A stretch of DNA of 64,000 nt from positions 372,001 to 436,000 of the forward strand of contig NZ_VAUA01000003.1 in NCBI RefSeq assembly GCF_005771405.1. Reading direction: 5' to 3'. Positions 54,556 to 63,642 of this stretch are shown one piece after another. The first letter of the stretch is position 1, and each line of letters begins with the position of its first letter. A model generated the notes under the pieces. The model was not told the origin of the DNA, searched no databases, and saw only the letters and a program-made list of their open reading frames with translations. The position numbers and the translations under genes are program-made. The stretch comes from Parasedimentitalea maritima (GTDB lineage Bacteria; Pseudomonadota; Alphaproteobacteria; Rhodobacterales; Rhodobacteraceae).

Positions 54556-55766
54556 CCGATAGCTTCCCGGAAATGCCCGGCCAGCTTTGCGGCCTCTATC
54601 TCACTGTCATGGCGCTGCAGAACCCTGCCGCGCCCAACCTGCCCCATCGTTACCAACTGATCATGTGGCGTAGCCCCCAGCTGCAACATCGCTCGGACCA
54701 GTGCCGCGCTATCGCCAGCTGGAACCAGCCAGCCGGTCTCTCCCGGCAGCACCAGTTCCGGAGACCCTGCAATATAGGTGGTAATGACTGGACGTGCGGC
54801 AGCCATTGCCTCCATCACCACCATCGGAAGCCCCTCGGCAAACGACGGCAGGACAAGCGCCTGTGCGGCTGAAAGCTGGGTTCGGACATCTGCTTCGGAC
54901 AACCAGCCGGTCAAGGTGATGTTCCCCTGCAACCCTTTGCTCTGGATCGCCGCTTCAAGATCTGCGCGCATCTCCCCGTCTCCAATCAAAGACAGATGAG
55001 CATCGGGGAGATGTTGCACCAGTTCAGCCATCGCCTGCACCAGGATCATCTGGCCCTTTTGTTCGACGAAACGACCGATCGACACCATCCGCAGCGGCCC
55101 CTTTGGTACTGGAGTAGGGGCGGAAAACTTGGCCGGTTCTATGCCGCAATGCACCACTTTGATGCTGTCCCAGCGGTTAAACGCGGCCCAACGGCTAAGC
55201 TGGCTGCGGCCGAAACTGCTAATGGCGACAGAAAACGCCGCACTGTTGACCTTGTCTCCCAAAGACTGCGCCTTTGGGGTATCAAATTCTTCGGGGCCAT
55301 GGGTGGTGAAACTGTAGGTGGGTCCGCCAAGCGTTTGGGCCAGCATCGCTACAGCGGTGGCGTTGGTGCCAAAATGGGCATGCATATGCTGAACACCTGC
55401 CGCGGCACAGCGCTGCTTTACATATGCGGCTTCAGCCAGATAGATCAGATGCCGCAGCACACCGCGATCAGAGGCGCGCGCCAATTTCAAGGCCAGCCGC
55501 ACAGCCCGCCAACCGCGACGCGGCGCGCGTGCAACCTCTGCCAGAAAACCTGCCAGGAGCCGCGCCGCGCCGGTGCGCAGAACGTAAGACGTCCGTTCAG
55601 CCTCCTCCAGATCGCCGGGGTCAACAAGTGGTGTATCTGACGCCCGCATTGCCAGCCGCAAGACCTCCACACCCTGACGTTCCAGCGCCTGGACTTCGCG
55701 GCGGATAAAACTATGCGAGGGCTGGGGGTAGGTATTGAGAACATAGGCAATTTTCAAAACGTGCAT
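54552..55766 (-). CDS. Family 4 glycosyltransferase
   Basis: A 404-residue GT-B retaining enzyme. The N-terminal half begins KIAYVLNTYPQPSHSFIRREVQAL, which resembles colanic-acid-type transferases. The C-terminal half has SIGRFVEQKGQMILVQAM and VLPSFAEGLPMVVMEAMAAARPVI (EGLP...E sugar-nucleotide motif). Convergent with the GT2 at 53719 and divergent from the flippase, so it has its own promoter in the 218-bp gap. Confidence 0.92.
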   Translation of the reverse strand: MHVLKIAYVLNTYPQPSHSFIRREVQALERQGVEVLRLAMRASDTPLVDPGDLEEAERTSYVLRTGAARLLAGFLAEVARAPRRGWRAVRLALKLARASDRGVLRHLIYLAEAAYVKQRCAAAGVQHMHAHFGTNATAVAMLAQTLGGPTYSFTTHGPEEFDTPKAQSLGDKVNSAAFSVAISSFGRSQLSRWAAFNRWDSIKVVHCGIEPAKFSAPTPVPKGPLRMVSIGRFVEQKGQMILVQAMAELVQHLPDAHLSLIGDGEMRADLEAAIQSKGLQGNITLTGWLSEADVRTQLSAAQALVLPSFAEGLPMVVMEAMAAARPVITTYIAGSPELVLPGETGWLVPAGDSAALVRAMLQLGATPHDQLVTMGQVGRGRVLQRHDSEIEAAKLAGHFREAIG

Positions 55767-55984
55767 CCAATCCGGGCATGATGTTTTTGGCAGGGTAGCG
55801 GTGGTTTCATCGCTTGCAAAGCTTATCGCATATAGGCGGTCACCTTAACCACCAATCCTGCGGATACCGTGGGATTGTCGCCCGTCCAAGCCCAAATCAC
55901 CGATGAAAACCCGGATACACCCGACAGCAATTGACGCGATTCCCCCCTGCCCATAGCGTGCCGGTGACAACATCAGGAGACCAC

Positions 55985-57349
55985 ATGACTCGGTTTGCAC
56001 CGCTTTTCCAAGGACACGGCCTGATGGCGCGGGTGCTGCGATCGGCCTCGTGGCTGGTGATTGGCTATGGCGGCAGTCAGGCGCTGCGGTTGGCGGCCAA
56101 TCTGGTCCTGACCAGACTGTTGTTCCCCGAAGCCTTTGGCCTGATGGCCTTGGTCTCAGTCGTGACTGTTGGCTTGTCGCTGTTTTCCGATGTGGGTGTG
56201 GGCCCGTCCATTGCCCAGAGCAAGCGTGGCGATGATCCCGATTTCCTGAACACCGCCTGGAGCATACAGGTGACGCGAGGGGGGCTCCTCTGGGCTCTGA
56301 CAGGCTTGGTGGCCTGGCCCATGGCACAGTTTTATATGGCTCCCGAGTTACTGGTTTATCTGCCCATAGCCGGTATCACCCTGTTTATCTCCGGCTTTAA
56401 TCCCACCCGCATTGAAACAGCGCACCGCCATTTGCTAGTTGGGCGATTGACGGCGTTGGACCTGGCCAGTCAGGTGATAGGCATCGGGTCTATGATCCTG
56501 CTGGCACTGGCAACCCAATCGGTTCTGGCGCTGGTGCTTGGCGGGGTCATTCAGGCCGCAGCAAAACTGGCCCTGACCCACTTTGGCCTGCCCGGTGCAA
56601 CCAATCGTTTCCGTTGGGAAAAAGCCGCAGCCAAAGAACTGATCCACTTTGGCAAATGGATCTTTTTGTCTACCGCATTCTGGTTTGCCACGTCTCAGGG
56701 GGACCGCGCCATTTTGGGGAAATTTGTCTCGCTTGATGTGCTTGGGGTTTATAACATCGGCTACTTTCTCGCCAGTTTCCCCATGTTGCTGGGGCACGCT
56801 GTGAACCAACGACTGATGATCCCGGTCTACCGTGACAAGCCGGTGCAGGCCGCCCCCGAAAATCGCCGCAAACAACGCTTGCTACGCAGTGGGTTAACTG
56901 CCGGGATCTTGTCCTTGGTGTGGTTAATGGCCTGGGCCGGACCGGGATTGGTGGAGCTGCTCTACGATGATCGATATGTGGCCGCCGGGCCAATGGTGGT
57001 GCTAATCTCGCTCTCCCTGGCCCCTGCTGTCATCGGTATGACCTACGACCAAGCAGCCTTGGCAGCAGGTAACAGCCGGGCCTTTTTTATCTTCACGGCC
57101 AGCCGCGCAATACTGCAGACAGTGTTTTTCCTGATTGGCGTCGCCTTGTTTGGCCTACCCGGAGGCATTGCCGCACTGGGTCTTTCAATGCTCACCGCCT
57201 ACCCTGTTTTGATCTGGCTGGCGCGCAAACATCAGGTCTGGGATATGGCGCATGATCTGGGATTTGCCGGACTAACCTGTGCCATTGGCACAGGCGCAGT
57301 GTGGTACCATCATCAAGAGATTGCGCTGCTGATCAAAACCCTAGGCTAA
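55985..57349 (+). CDS. Wzx-type lipid-linked oligosaccharide flippase
   Basis: A 454-residue polytopic protein of the polysaccharide synthase/MATE-like MOP superfamily. Start ATG 55985 has AGGAGA just upstream. About 12-14 spans, with LILTRLLFPEAFGLMALVSVV-type start motif (NLVLTRLLFPEAFGLM) and repeated ISLSLAPAVIG/LPGGIAALGLS segments. It would move the completed repeat unit across the inner membrane before Wzy-type polymerisation. Confidence 0.9.
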   Translation: MTRFAPLFQGHGLMARVLRSASWLVIGYGGSQALRLAANLVLTRLLFPEAFGLMALVSVVTVGLSLFSDVGVGPSIAQSKRGDDPDFLNTAWSIQVTRGGLLWALTGLVAWPMAQFYMAPELLVYLPIAGITLFISGFNPTRIETAHRHLLVGRLTALDLASQVIGIGSMILLALATQSVLALVLGGVIQAAAKLALTHFGLPGATNRFRWEKAAAKELIHFGKWIFLSTAFWFATSQGDRAILGKFVSLDVLGVYNIGYFLASFPMLLGHAVNQRLMIPVYRDKPVQAAPENRRKQRLLRSGLTAGILSLVWLMAWAGPGLVELLYDDRYVAAGPMVVLISLSLAPAVIGMTYDQAALAAGNSRAFFIFTASRAILQTVFFLIGVALFGLPGGIAALGLSMLTAYPVLIWLARKHQVWDMAHDLGFAGLTCAIGTGAVWYHHQEIALLIKTLG

Positions 57350-57381
57350 ATGTAACTGCCACTCTGGGTTATCAAAGATCC

Positions 57382-58647
57382 TCAAGCATCTGCATCAGAT
57401 TTGAAACGGCCACGCCATAAATCACTCAGTCGGCGTTTGCGCCGAGTGTCCAATACCGGGATCGACACCACCGGAGCCAACCCGGTTTCACGCTGCATCT
57501 GTGCCGCGCTCCGCAACACCGGCTGACGCAGCTCTTGTACATAGGCAACTGCCAGTGCCACCATCACGCTCGCCAACATCCCCATAATCGCCAGCCGCTT
57601 GCGGCCCCCAGTGATCGGATAGTCCGGCAACGCCGCAGGTTCAATCACGGTCAGTCGCTCGGACTGATGTCTGGTTTCCAGACGAAACCCAACTTCGGCC
57701 TCTGTGCGCCGCGCGGTGATTGCATCCAGAGCATTTTGCAACTGCTGCTGCTGCCGCTCAAAATCATCCAACTGGCGTTCAGCCTCGGGCGAGGTTTCCA
57801 GAGACGCCTCCAACTCACTTTTGTGCTGCAACAAGAGGTCGTTCTGGGCTTGCAACGTGTCCAGTTGTTCCTGGAATCCCTCCAGCATCCGCTTTGCAGT
57901 TGCCGGACGCTCTGTTGCGGAAACATGATCAGCCGCGCGGCGCACTTCGATCTGCTCGCGGGCGATGTCCAGCAAACCGCCATTAATAGTGGTCAGCTCA
58001 GCGCGACGGAATTCTGCAGTGCCAGGCAGTGTCAGATCGTTGGCATTGCGAAAGGCCGTAAGCTCATCCTCGAGAGTGGCCAGATTGGACGCAAGCGCGG
58101 CCTCTTGTTCTGCAAAAAACGTTAGGGTTTCGCGGGCAAGTTCGATGCGTGAGTTCACACTCAACTCAATCGTTCGGCGGGCAAATTCATGGGCCACCTG
58201 CTGCGCTTGCTCGGCTGTTGGCATCCTGGCAATGATCGTCAGTACCGAAATGGTACCATCGTCAGAGAACCCTTCGCGGGCGGCTGCGACACCTTCGATA
58301 CGAACCGATTCACGCATTAAAGCCACCAGTTGCGACGGTTTCAGCTGCGGCATATCAGAGTAGAGATCGAATTTTTCAACAATTTCCAGCACCGTACCAC
58401 GCGCCATCAGGCGCTGTTGTATCAGCTGCAAACGCCGCGCCGAGGACCCTTCGACAGTGGATTTCGCAAGGTCGTCCGCAATCTTTGGCTGGACAATTTG
58501 GATCACTTCAGCGGATTCGTACTCGTGCGTTTGACGCGCGGCGAACCATAGCGAAACCAGCGTGCCCAAAAACACAACTTTGGCCATCAACACGACCCGC
58601 CGGCGCAGCATGTCCACAAAATCTTCGAAAGAGTAAATCGGGCCCAT
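57382..58647 (-). CDS. Wzz-type polysaccharide chain-length protein
   Basis: A 421-residue protein. Membrane spans near residues 22-38 and 352-370 flank a long periplasmic coiled-coil-rich region (LETSPEAERQLDDFERQQQQL and others), the polysaccharide co-polymerase layout. A short cytoplasmic tail follows (SIPVLDTRRKRRLSDLWRG). It is the third gene in the leftward run sugar transferase, CpsD-like, Wzz. Confidence 0.9.
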   Translation of the reverse strand: MGPIYSFEDFVDMLRRRVVLMAKVVFLGTLVSLWFAARQTHEYESAEVIQIVQPKIADDLAKSTVEGSSARRLQLIQQRLMARGTVLEIVEKFDLYSDMPQLKPSQLVALMRESVRIEGVAAAREGFSDDGTISVLTIIARMPTAEQAQQVAHEFARRTIELSVNSRIELARETLTFFAEQEAALASNLATLEDELTAFRNANDLTLPGTAEFRRAELTTINGGLLDIAREQIEVRRAADHVSATERPATAKRMLEGFQEQLDTLQAQNDLLLQHKSELEASLETSPEAERQLDDFERQQQQLQNALDAITARRTEAEVGFRLETRHQSERLTVIEPAALPDYPITGGRKRLAIMGMLASVMVALAVAYVQELRQPVLRSAAQMQRETGLAPVVSIPVLDTRRKRRLSDLWRGRFKSDADA

Positions 58648-58769
58648 TCAATGTCTCAACACTGTTAACCAAAATTCGCCGCAGCAGAGGTGCGGCGGCG
58701 GTTGTCCATTGTCTATCTTAGCAAACAGGCAAAACTATGACAGCCCCAGACTATCACCGTGCCAGACGA

Positions 58770-59714
58770 TCACCGACCCAGATAGGCATTTTCGGCATGT
58801 CGGGCACGGTTCAGCACCACCCCGAGCAACTGCGTATGGCCAGCCAGCATTTTTTCACAGGCCGCCAAATGCTCTGCCGTCGTTTGGGTGCCATCCGAAA
58901 CCAGCAGCACCCCATCCACCTGAGGTAAAAATGCGGTCAGATCATCATATTCCAACACTGGTGGCAGATCATAAATCACCACATCCGCTTTGGTACGGTC
59001 GATCATGTCTTCCAACGTGTCGGCACATTGGCTGTCGTGCAGGATCTCTGCTGCATTCCGGTCAGGTGCTTCGGTCAGACCCAGAGCCAGAGTTTCAGCG
59101 GGGCGGATCAGATGTTCCTCCATCGCAACCTCGCCTGTCAAAAACCCAGCCATGTCCCCTGGCTGATCCAGCTTCAAGGCAGTGGCCAATCCGGGGTGGC
59201 GATGGTTCAGGTCCATCAGAATTGTGCGACTGTGGGGCACACGTGCCAAGCTAAGCGCTAAATTGACCGCCGTGAAAGTCGCCCCTGCCCCTGAGGTAGG
59301 CGCAGCGATGGCAACACGTTTCCAGCCGTTCGCCTTGAGTGTGTGCAACAGACGAGTGCGCAGCAGGTCAAAGGCTTTGGCAGCGGGGTCGTCGCGGAAG
59401 AAATTTACCAGTGGTGAGCATGCTAATTGGTGCTCTCGCACGCCAATCGGCACCCGGCGCAATATCTCCCATGGTTCAGGCAGCGGTGCTGGGACCTGTG
59501 CAATGGGCTCTGGCTGGACCACGTCATCCACCTGTGCAGGTGCATCAGAAAATCCAAGCGCTTCTGGTGCCGCTTCGACCACGGGATCCTGTCGGTTTCC
59601 ACGGCGGCGGCGGAACTTTTTAAAGCCCTGTTGTGTCATTGCAGGCTCTTCTTTCCATTGCGGTGACGCTGCGCCAGCCGGAGTATCCAATTTGGCTGTC
59701 ACAAAGTCTTTCAT
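58770..59714 (-). CDS. CpsD/BY-kinase-like ATPase lacking the Walker A lysine
   Basis: A 314-residue protein of the CpsD/CapB/exopolysaccharide tyrosine autokinase family. A proline-rich N-terminal region (about 1-85) leads to the ATPase domain. The Walker A region reads APTSGAGATFTAVNLAL; the DNA confirms GCG (Ala) where the lysine of GKT/S belongs. Walker A' is ILMDLNHRHPG and Walker B VVIYDLPPVL. The usual C-terminal tyrosine cluster is reduced to one Tyr (ENAYLGR). It may therefore be a regulatory rather than catalytic partner of the Wzz protein downstream. Confidence 0.9.
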   Translation of the reverse strand: MKDFVTAKLDTPAGAASPQWKEEPAMTQQGFKKFRRRRGNRQDPVVEAAPEALGFSDAPAQVDDVVQPEPIAQVPAPLPEPWEILRRVPIGVREHQLACSPLVNFFRDDPAAKAFDLLRTRLLHTLKANGWKRVAIAAPTSGAGATFTAVNLALSLARVPHSRTILMDLNHRHPGLATALKLDQPGDMAGFLTGEVAMEEHLIRPAETLALGLTEAPDRNAAEILHDSQCADTLEDMIDRTKADVVIYDLPPVLEYDDLTAFLPQVDGVLLVSDGTQTTAEHLAACEKMLAGHTQLLGVVLNRARHAENAYLGR

Positions 59715-59808
59715 GTCCTGATCTCCGGATCAAAGGTACCACGGTCCAGCGGTGCCGCAAATAGATGTCGTGACGGGTTAGCCATACTGCACCATCACCA
59801 CCAAAGGG

Positions 59809-60609
59809 TTAATATCCGGTGCCACGCAGAACGACGCCAACAGTCCGCAGGATCAGGGAAATATCCTGTCGCAGAGACAAGTTCCGGCCGTAAACTGCAT
59901 CAACCTGAGCCCGGTAGGAAAAGTGGCTCTCGTTGCGGGCTGATACCTGCCAAATGCCAGTGATGCCGGGCTTAAGAGAGAAGTATGCGCTCGCGTCGCC
60001 ATACAGCGGCAATTGTTCGGGCAACATTGGACGCGGTCCGACTAGGCTCATATCCCCTTTCAGCACGTTCCAAAGCTGGGGGAGTTCATCCAGCGAGGTC
60101 GCACGCAGCATTCTACCAATCGGGGTGATGCGAGGATCCCGCTTCAGCTTTTGGGTCTCATTCCATTCCCGGCGTAGCTCAGGGTCGGCCGCCAAGCACT
60201 GCTCCAAACGAGCATCCGCATCCCGCACCATTGTGCGCAGCTTCAAAATGGAAAACCGCCGTCCCTGTTGACCCAACCGGTCCTGCCGATAAAAGGGCAG
60301 ACCACTTTCGACCCATAGGGCCAATGCGCAAACGAGGATGACTGGCAGGGTCAGAGGCAGGGAGAGCAGCACCAGAGTGACATCAAGGATACGTTTGCCC
60401 AATTTGGCATATGCGGCGGTACCAACAGAACCGCCCGACCGTGGCGCGTCAGCAGATGTGGCGCTGTGGGATGCATTGATGTTCGCCGTCGCCATCTCAA
60501 ACAAGCGCACAGGCTGTGCCAGTGAAACTTGGGCCTCCGGAGCCGAAGCCCCTAGCTGGACCGGTTGCATTGACGCGATCAAAGATCCCTTGTGCGCAAT
60601 ATCTTCCAT
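59809..60609 (-). CDS. Initiating undecaprenyl-phosphate sugar phosphotransferase
   Basis: A 266-residue protein. Start ATG 60609 has GGGGGA five bases upstream. One N-terminal membrane segment (LDVTLVLLSLPLTLPVILVCALAL, residues 74-97) is followed by the bacterial sugar transferase domain: KLRTMVRDADA, DELPQLWNVLKGDMSLVGPRP and PGITGIWQVSARN. It transfers the first sugar phosphate to undecaprenyl phosphate, as ExoY/WbaP do, starting repeat-unit assembly. Confidence 0.93.
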   Translation of the reverse strand: MEDIAHKGSLIASMQPVQLGASAPEAQVSLAQPVRLFEMATANINASHSATSADAPRSGGSVGTAAYAKLGKRILDVTLVLLSLPLTLPVILVCALALWVESGLPFYRQDRLGQQGRRFSILKLRTMVRDADARLEQCLAADPELRREWNETQKLKRDPRITPIGRMLRATSLDELPQLWNVLKGDMSLVGPRPMLPEQLPLYGDASAYFSLKPGITGIWQVSARNESHFSYRAQVDAVYGRNLSLRQDISLILRTVGVVLRGTGY

Positions 60610-61080
60610 ATTATCCCCCACCCAGCAGCCAAACGACCGACAAAAGCGCGCCTTTCGGCGGGCTATTTCCAAATTTGTATTGTCCCGGAGCAGCAGCTAC
60701 CGAGTTTTCATAGTTTTGCAGATCAAGATCAGGTCGCACCCCCATGCGACTGGCCGTCCCTATGGCAAGATCAGGTCAAATCAGCGCCCTGAAACTGCCA
60801 TGAACACTGTTAGCATGTGTTTAGATAAATTTTACAGGTTCAGTGTAAACAGTTTGTTTCGTATTAATTTTTCCTTAAATCGATCAGATTTCAGCGTTAA
60901 CGCAGAAACAAACCCGGAAATCGCAGCCCATTGTTTCCTTCAGCAACACTAACCAGTTCGGAATCAATTCGAACTTGAGGCAAATTGATGGCGTGATTTA
61001 GGTGGTTTTTTAGTGAAACCCGCAAGAACAGCGGTATTTCGACAGAACGCCACGGCTCAACAGCACGACGTGCCGGGCCG
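60610..61080. other. Regulatory intergenic region of the sugar transferase gene
   Basis: These 471 bp contain no credible gene. The region is AT-rich, especially 60810-60900, and holds a CtrA-like box (60864-60878), a GCGTTAACGC palindrome (60894-60903) and an imperfect dyad AGTTCG-N9-CGAACT (60955-60975). The promoter of the leftward sugar transferase-CpsD-Wzz genes is probably here. Confidence 0.5.
60864..60878. promoter_or_regulatory. CtrA-like binding site
   Basis: TTAA, seven bases (TTTTTCC), TTAA: an exact match to the TTAA-N7-TTAA CtrA half-site pair known from alphaproteobacteria. It lies 255 bp upstream of the sugar transferase start. In Rhodobacterales CtrA controls motility, gene-transfer agents and surface features. 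Confidence 0.4.
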
Positions 61081-62091
61081 CTAGGCCGTGCGGAATTGGC
61101 CGGGGCTGTTGCCAGTCCAGCGCTTAAAGGCATCGTTGAAACTGCTAAGTCCAGAATAGCCTAAAAGAAACGCGATTTCAGCCAAACCGAGATCACTCTC
61201 TCGCAGATAGCTTTTGGAGAGTGATTTACGCAGGTCCTCTAGCAATCGAAAGAAACTTGTTCCTTCCGCAGCTAGCTTGCGCGACAGGGTTCGCGGGCTC
61301 ATCCCCATACCAGCCGCGATGGCCTCCAACGTCACGGATCCAGCAGTCAACCGGGCCGCAATGGCGCGCTCGACTTCGACAACCACGCTTGGCAGTTGGC
61401 GACCCATTTCAGCGAGAACCTGATCTCCACAGGTCTGCAAAACATTCAACAGCTGTGGATCAGCAGAAATCAAAGGCTGCTCCAGGTCTTCTGGGGTGAA
61501 ATCATATCCATTTCGAGCAGCGCCAAATTCAACCCGGCAGCCAAAGTATTCTTCTATTTCCTGGGCTTGGGAACGTCGATTGTGCTGAAATCTAACCACC
61601 CGGGGAGTGATCGTGCTGGTGCAGAACAGACGCATCGTGTTCAAAAGAATTGCTGAGGAAAACTCAACATACTGGCGCTTATTCAGACCGGGTGAAATGG
61701 CATACTCCCAATCAATGCTCCCTTCACTGAACAGTCGGGACATATCAATTTCCAGCGCTTCGCTGACCACGCGGGAATAGCGTGTAAAATTAGCCAGAAA
61801 GCCGCCTACAGTTGGCGATGCCAAGCCAAGATAACAAATTAGTCCAGCCCGGCGGATGTCTCGCGTCTTCCCCAGCTGAAAACCTAAGTTTCTATTATCG
61901 GTTAGCTCCGCAGCCCGTTCAAAGAAGTTCATGCTGTCGACCAGATATCCGACGGGAGCCTCTGCCTGCAGCAGTTCGGCATCAAAGCCGCTACCTTCAA
62001 AAATCGTGTCCCCGTCAAACCCACGCTCAAGCAGAACCTGTGCCAGCATCTGCGAGAAAACCGCTGAGTGTTTCTTGACCGGGGTTGCCAT
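61081..62091 (-). CDS. AraC-family regulator (paralogue 1)
   Basis: A 336-residue protein. The N-terminal ligand-sensing domain (Arabinose_bd type) has FQLGKTRDIRRAGLICYLGLASPTVG. The C-terminal double HTH has MGMSPRTLSRKLAAEGTSFF and LGLAEIAFLLGYSGLSSFND with AFKRWTGNSPGQFR. It is same-length and closely similar to the two following genes. An 8-bp tandem repeat lies upstream of its start. The target genes are unknown; the polysaccharide locus is a candidate by proximity. Confidence 0.92.
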   Translation of the reverse strand: MATPVKKHSAVFSQMLAQVLLERGFDGDTIFEGSGFDAELLQAEAPVGYLVDSMNFFERAAELTDNRNLGFQLGKTRDIRRAGLICYLGLASPTVGGFLANFTRYSRVVSEALEIDMSRLFSEGSIDWEYAISPGLNKRQYVEFSSAILLNTMRLFCTSTITPRVVRFQHNRRSQAQEIEEYFGCRVEFGAARNGYDFTPEDLEQPLISADPQLLNVLQTCGDQVLAEMGRQLPSVVVEVERAIAARLTAGSVTLEAIAAGMGMSPRTLSRKLAAEGTSFFRLLEDLRKSLSKSYLRESDLGLAEIAFLLGYSGLSSFNDAFKRWTGNSPGQFRTA

Positions 62092-62234
62092 TTCCGAATG
62101 TCTCCTTTCAAAACATCTTTTTTCAATAACCTAAATGTATCGCCCTCAATCCAGAGAGCCTCGGTCCACAGTAGAGTACCATGATTTTTCTGTTCAGGTA
62201 AAACACCGACATCGACACAATGTTGAGAGCTTCA

Positions 62235-62274
62235 GCTGTTCGGCTGTTCGGCTGTTCGGCTGTTCGGCTGTTCA
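62235..62274. repeat. Octanucleotide tandem repeat, five copies
   Basis: Four perfect copies of GCTGTTCG and a final GCTGTTCA run from 62235 to 62274. The array lies between two AraC genes, about 143 bp upstream of the start of paralogue 1. Slipped-strand changes in copy number would shift promoter spacing by 8 bp. Confidence 0.9.
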
Positions 62275-62341
62275 GAAGGATTGCCATGTCTGTTTCTTGT
62301 GGGCCATAAGTCTTTTAAAATTGGAATTGATTTTTCCGATT

Positions 62342-63352
62342 TCAAGTCGCCCGGAATTGGCCAGGACTGTTACCAGTCCAGCGCTTGAAAGCATCATTGA
62401 AGCTGCTAAGCCCAGAATACCCCATCAAGAAGGAAATTTCAGCGAGCCCCAGGTCGCTATCGCGCAGATAGCTTTTGGACAACGACTTGCGAAGTTCTTC
62501 CAGCAACTGAAAAAACGTAGTGCCTTCAGCCGCCAGTTTGCGTGACAGCGTGCGAGGGCTCATACCAATGCTGGCCGCAACATTGTTCAACGTGGCTGCA
62601 CCTGTCGCCAACTGATCCGCAATCGCGCGCTCAACCTCTACGATCAAATCAGGCATTTGTTGCCCCATGTCTTCGAGCACTTTGTCAGCGTAACTCATCA
62701 GAACTTTCAGCAAGGTGCGATCAGCGGTCTTCAAAGGTATCTCGAGATCGCTCAGTTCGAATTCTATGCCATCAGTTTCGGCACCAAACTCTACCCGGCC
62801 GCCGAAGTAAGCATCAAACGCTTCAAGGTGGCGGGATCGGTTGTGATGAAACCTGACCAACCGCGGGGTCAGGGATTCATGGGTGTTTTTTCGCAATGTG
62901 TGTAGAAAACTGGCACATGTCGTTTCGACATATTGACGTCTGGTTAAAGTCGGAGACACTTCATAGCTCCAGTAAAACGCCCCCTTGTCATACAACTGCG
63001 AAACATCAACGTTGAGAAGCCCGTTGATCACTTTGACGTAGCGGCCATAATTCGCCAAAAAACCTGCGAGATTAGGCGATGCCAGTCCAACATAGCATAC
63101 CAAACCCAAATGCCGGATGTCGTGCGTCATCCCCATTTGCAGCCCCATTATATCATTCTTGGTCAGCTTGGCCGCCAGTTCAAAAAACCGAAGACTATCT
63201 GAAAACTTAACAACCGGGGATTGAGCTTCAAGAATGCTGGCATCAAAGGAACACCGGCGCATGATGGCGTCGATGTCATACCCATTTTCGATCAGATCAC
63301 CAGCCAATGCCTGAGCAAGGGCAGCAGTATGCATCTGAGCTTTTCCAGTCAT
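62342..63352 (-). CDS. AraC-family regulator (paralogue 2)
   Basis: A 336-residue protein, same length as paralogue 1. The N-terminal domain has LQMGMTHDIRHLGLVCYVGLASPNL at the place of LGKTRDIRRAGLICYLGLASP in paralogue 1, and the HTH is nearly identical (IGMSPRTLSRKLAAEGTTFF; LGLAEISFLMGYSGLSSFND; RWTGNSPGQFR). Sensor halves are more diverged than HTH halves, so the copies may respond to different ligands but read similar sites. Confidence 0.92.
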   Translation of the reverse strand: MTGKAQMHTAALAQALAGDLIENGYDIDAIMRRCSFDASILEAQSPVVKFSDSLRFFELAAKLTKNDIMGLQMGMTHDIRHLGLVCYVGLASPNLAGFLANYGRYVKVINGLLNVDVSQLYDKGAFYWSYEVSPTLTRRQYVETTCASFLHTLRKNTHESLTPRLVRFHHNRSRHLEAFDAYFGGRVEFGAETDGIEFELSDLEIPLKTADRTLLKVLMSYADKVLEDMGQQMPDLIVEVERAIADQLATGAATLNNVAASIGMSPRTLSRKLAAEGTTFFQLLEELRKSLSKSYLRDSDLGLAEISFLMGYSGLSSFNDAFKRWTGNSPGQFRAT

Positions 63353-63642
63353 GACTATCTAAGCCTCCTGTCCAGAGAACCTCTTGTACGAACCATAAAG
63401 CCACCCCAAAGGAGGCTTGCAAAGGCTGCGGTTATGGCGTCGACAGACCAACAACTGGCGAACATCCAAACATCTCCGCTTTTGGGTGTCGCGCTACCAA
63501 GCAAACTTCACCTAAAAGGTAGTTCTATTTCGGAATACGACAGCCCTTTTTCCAGAAGCACTTCCAGGTTTTTTGTCAGTATGCTTCCTACTAGGGGCCA
63601 CACTAAACCTGTTTGGCTCTACGGCCTGCATGCTTAAAAGTA

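Noticed and set aside
58709-59254. 181-residue plus-strand frame
   Set aside because: Antisense to the CpsD-like gene and to its downstream gap.
62235-62274. CRISPR-like array
   Set aside because: Units of eight bases are directly adjacent with no spacers; it is a simple tandem repeat.
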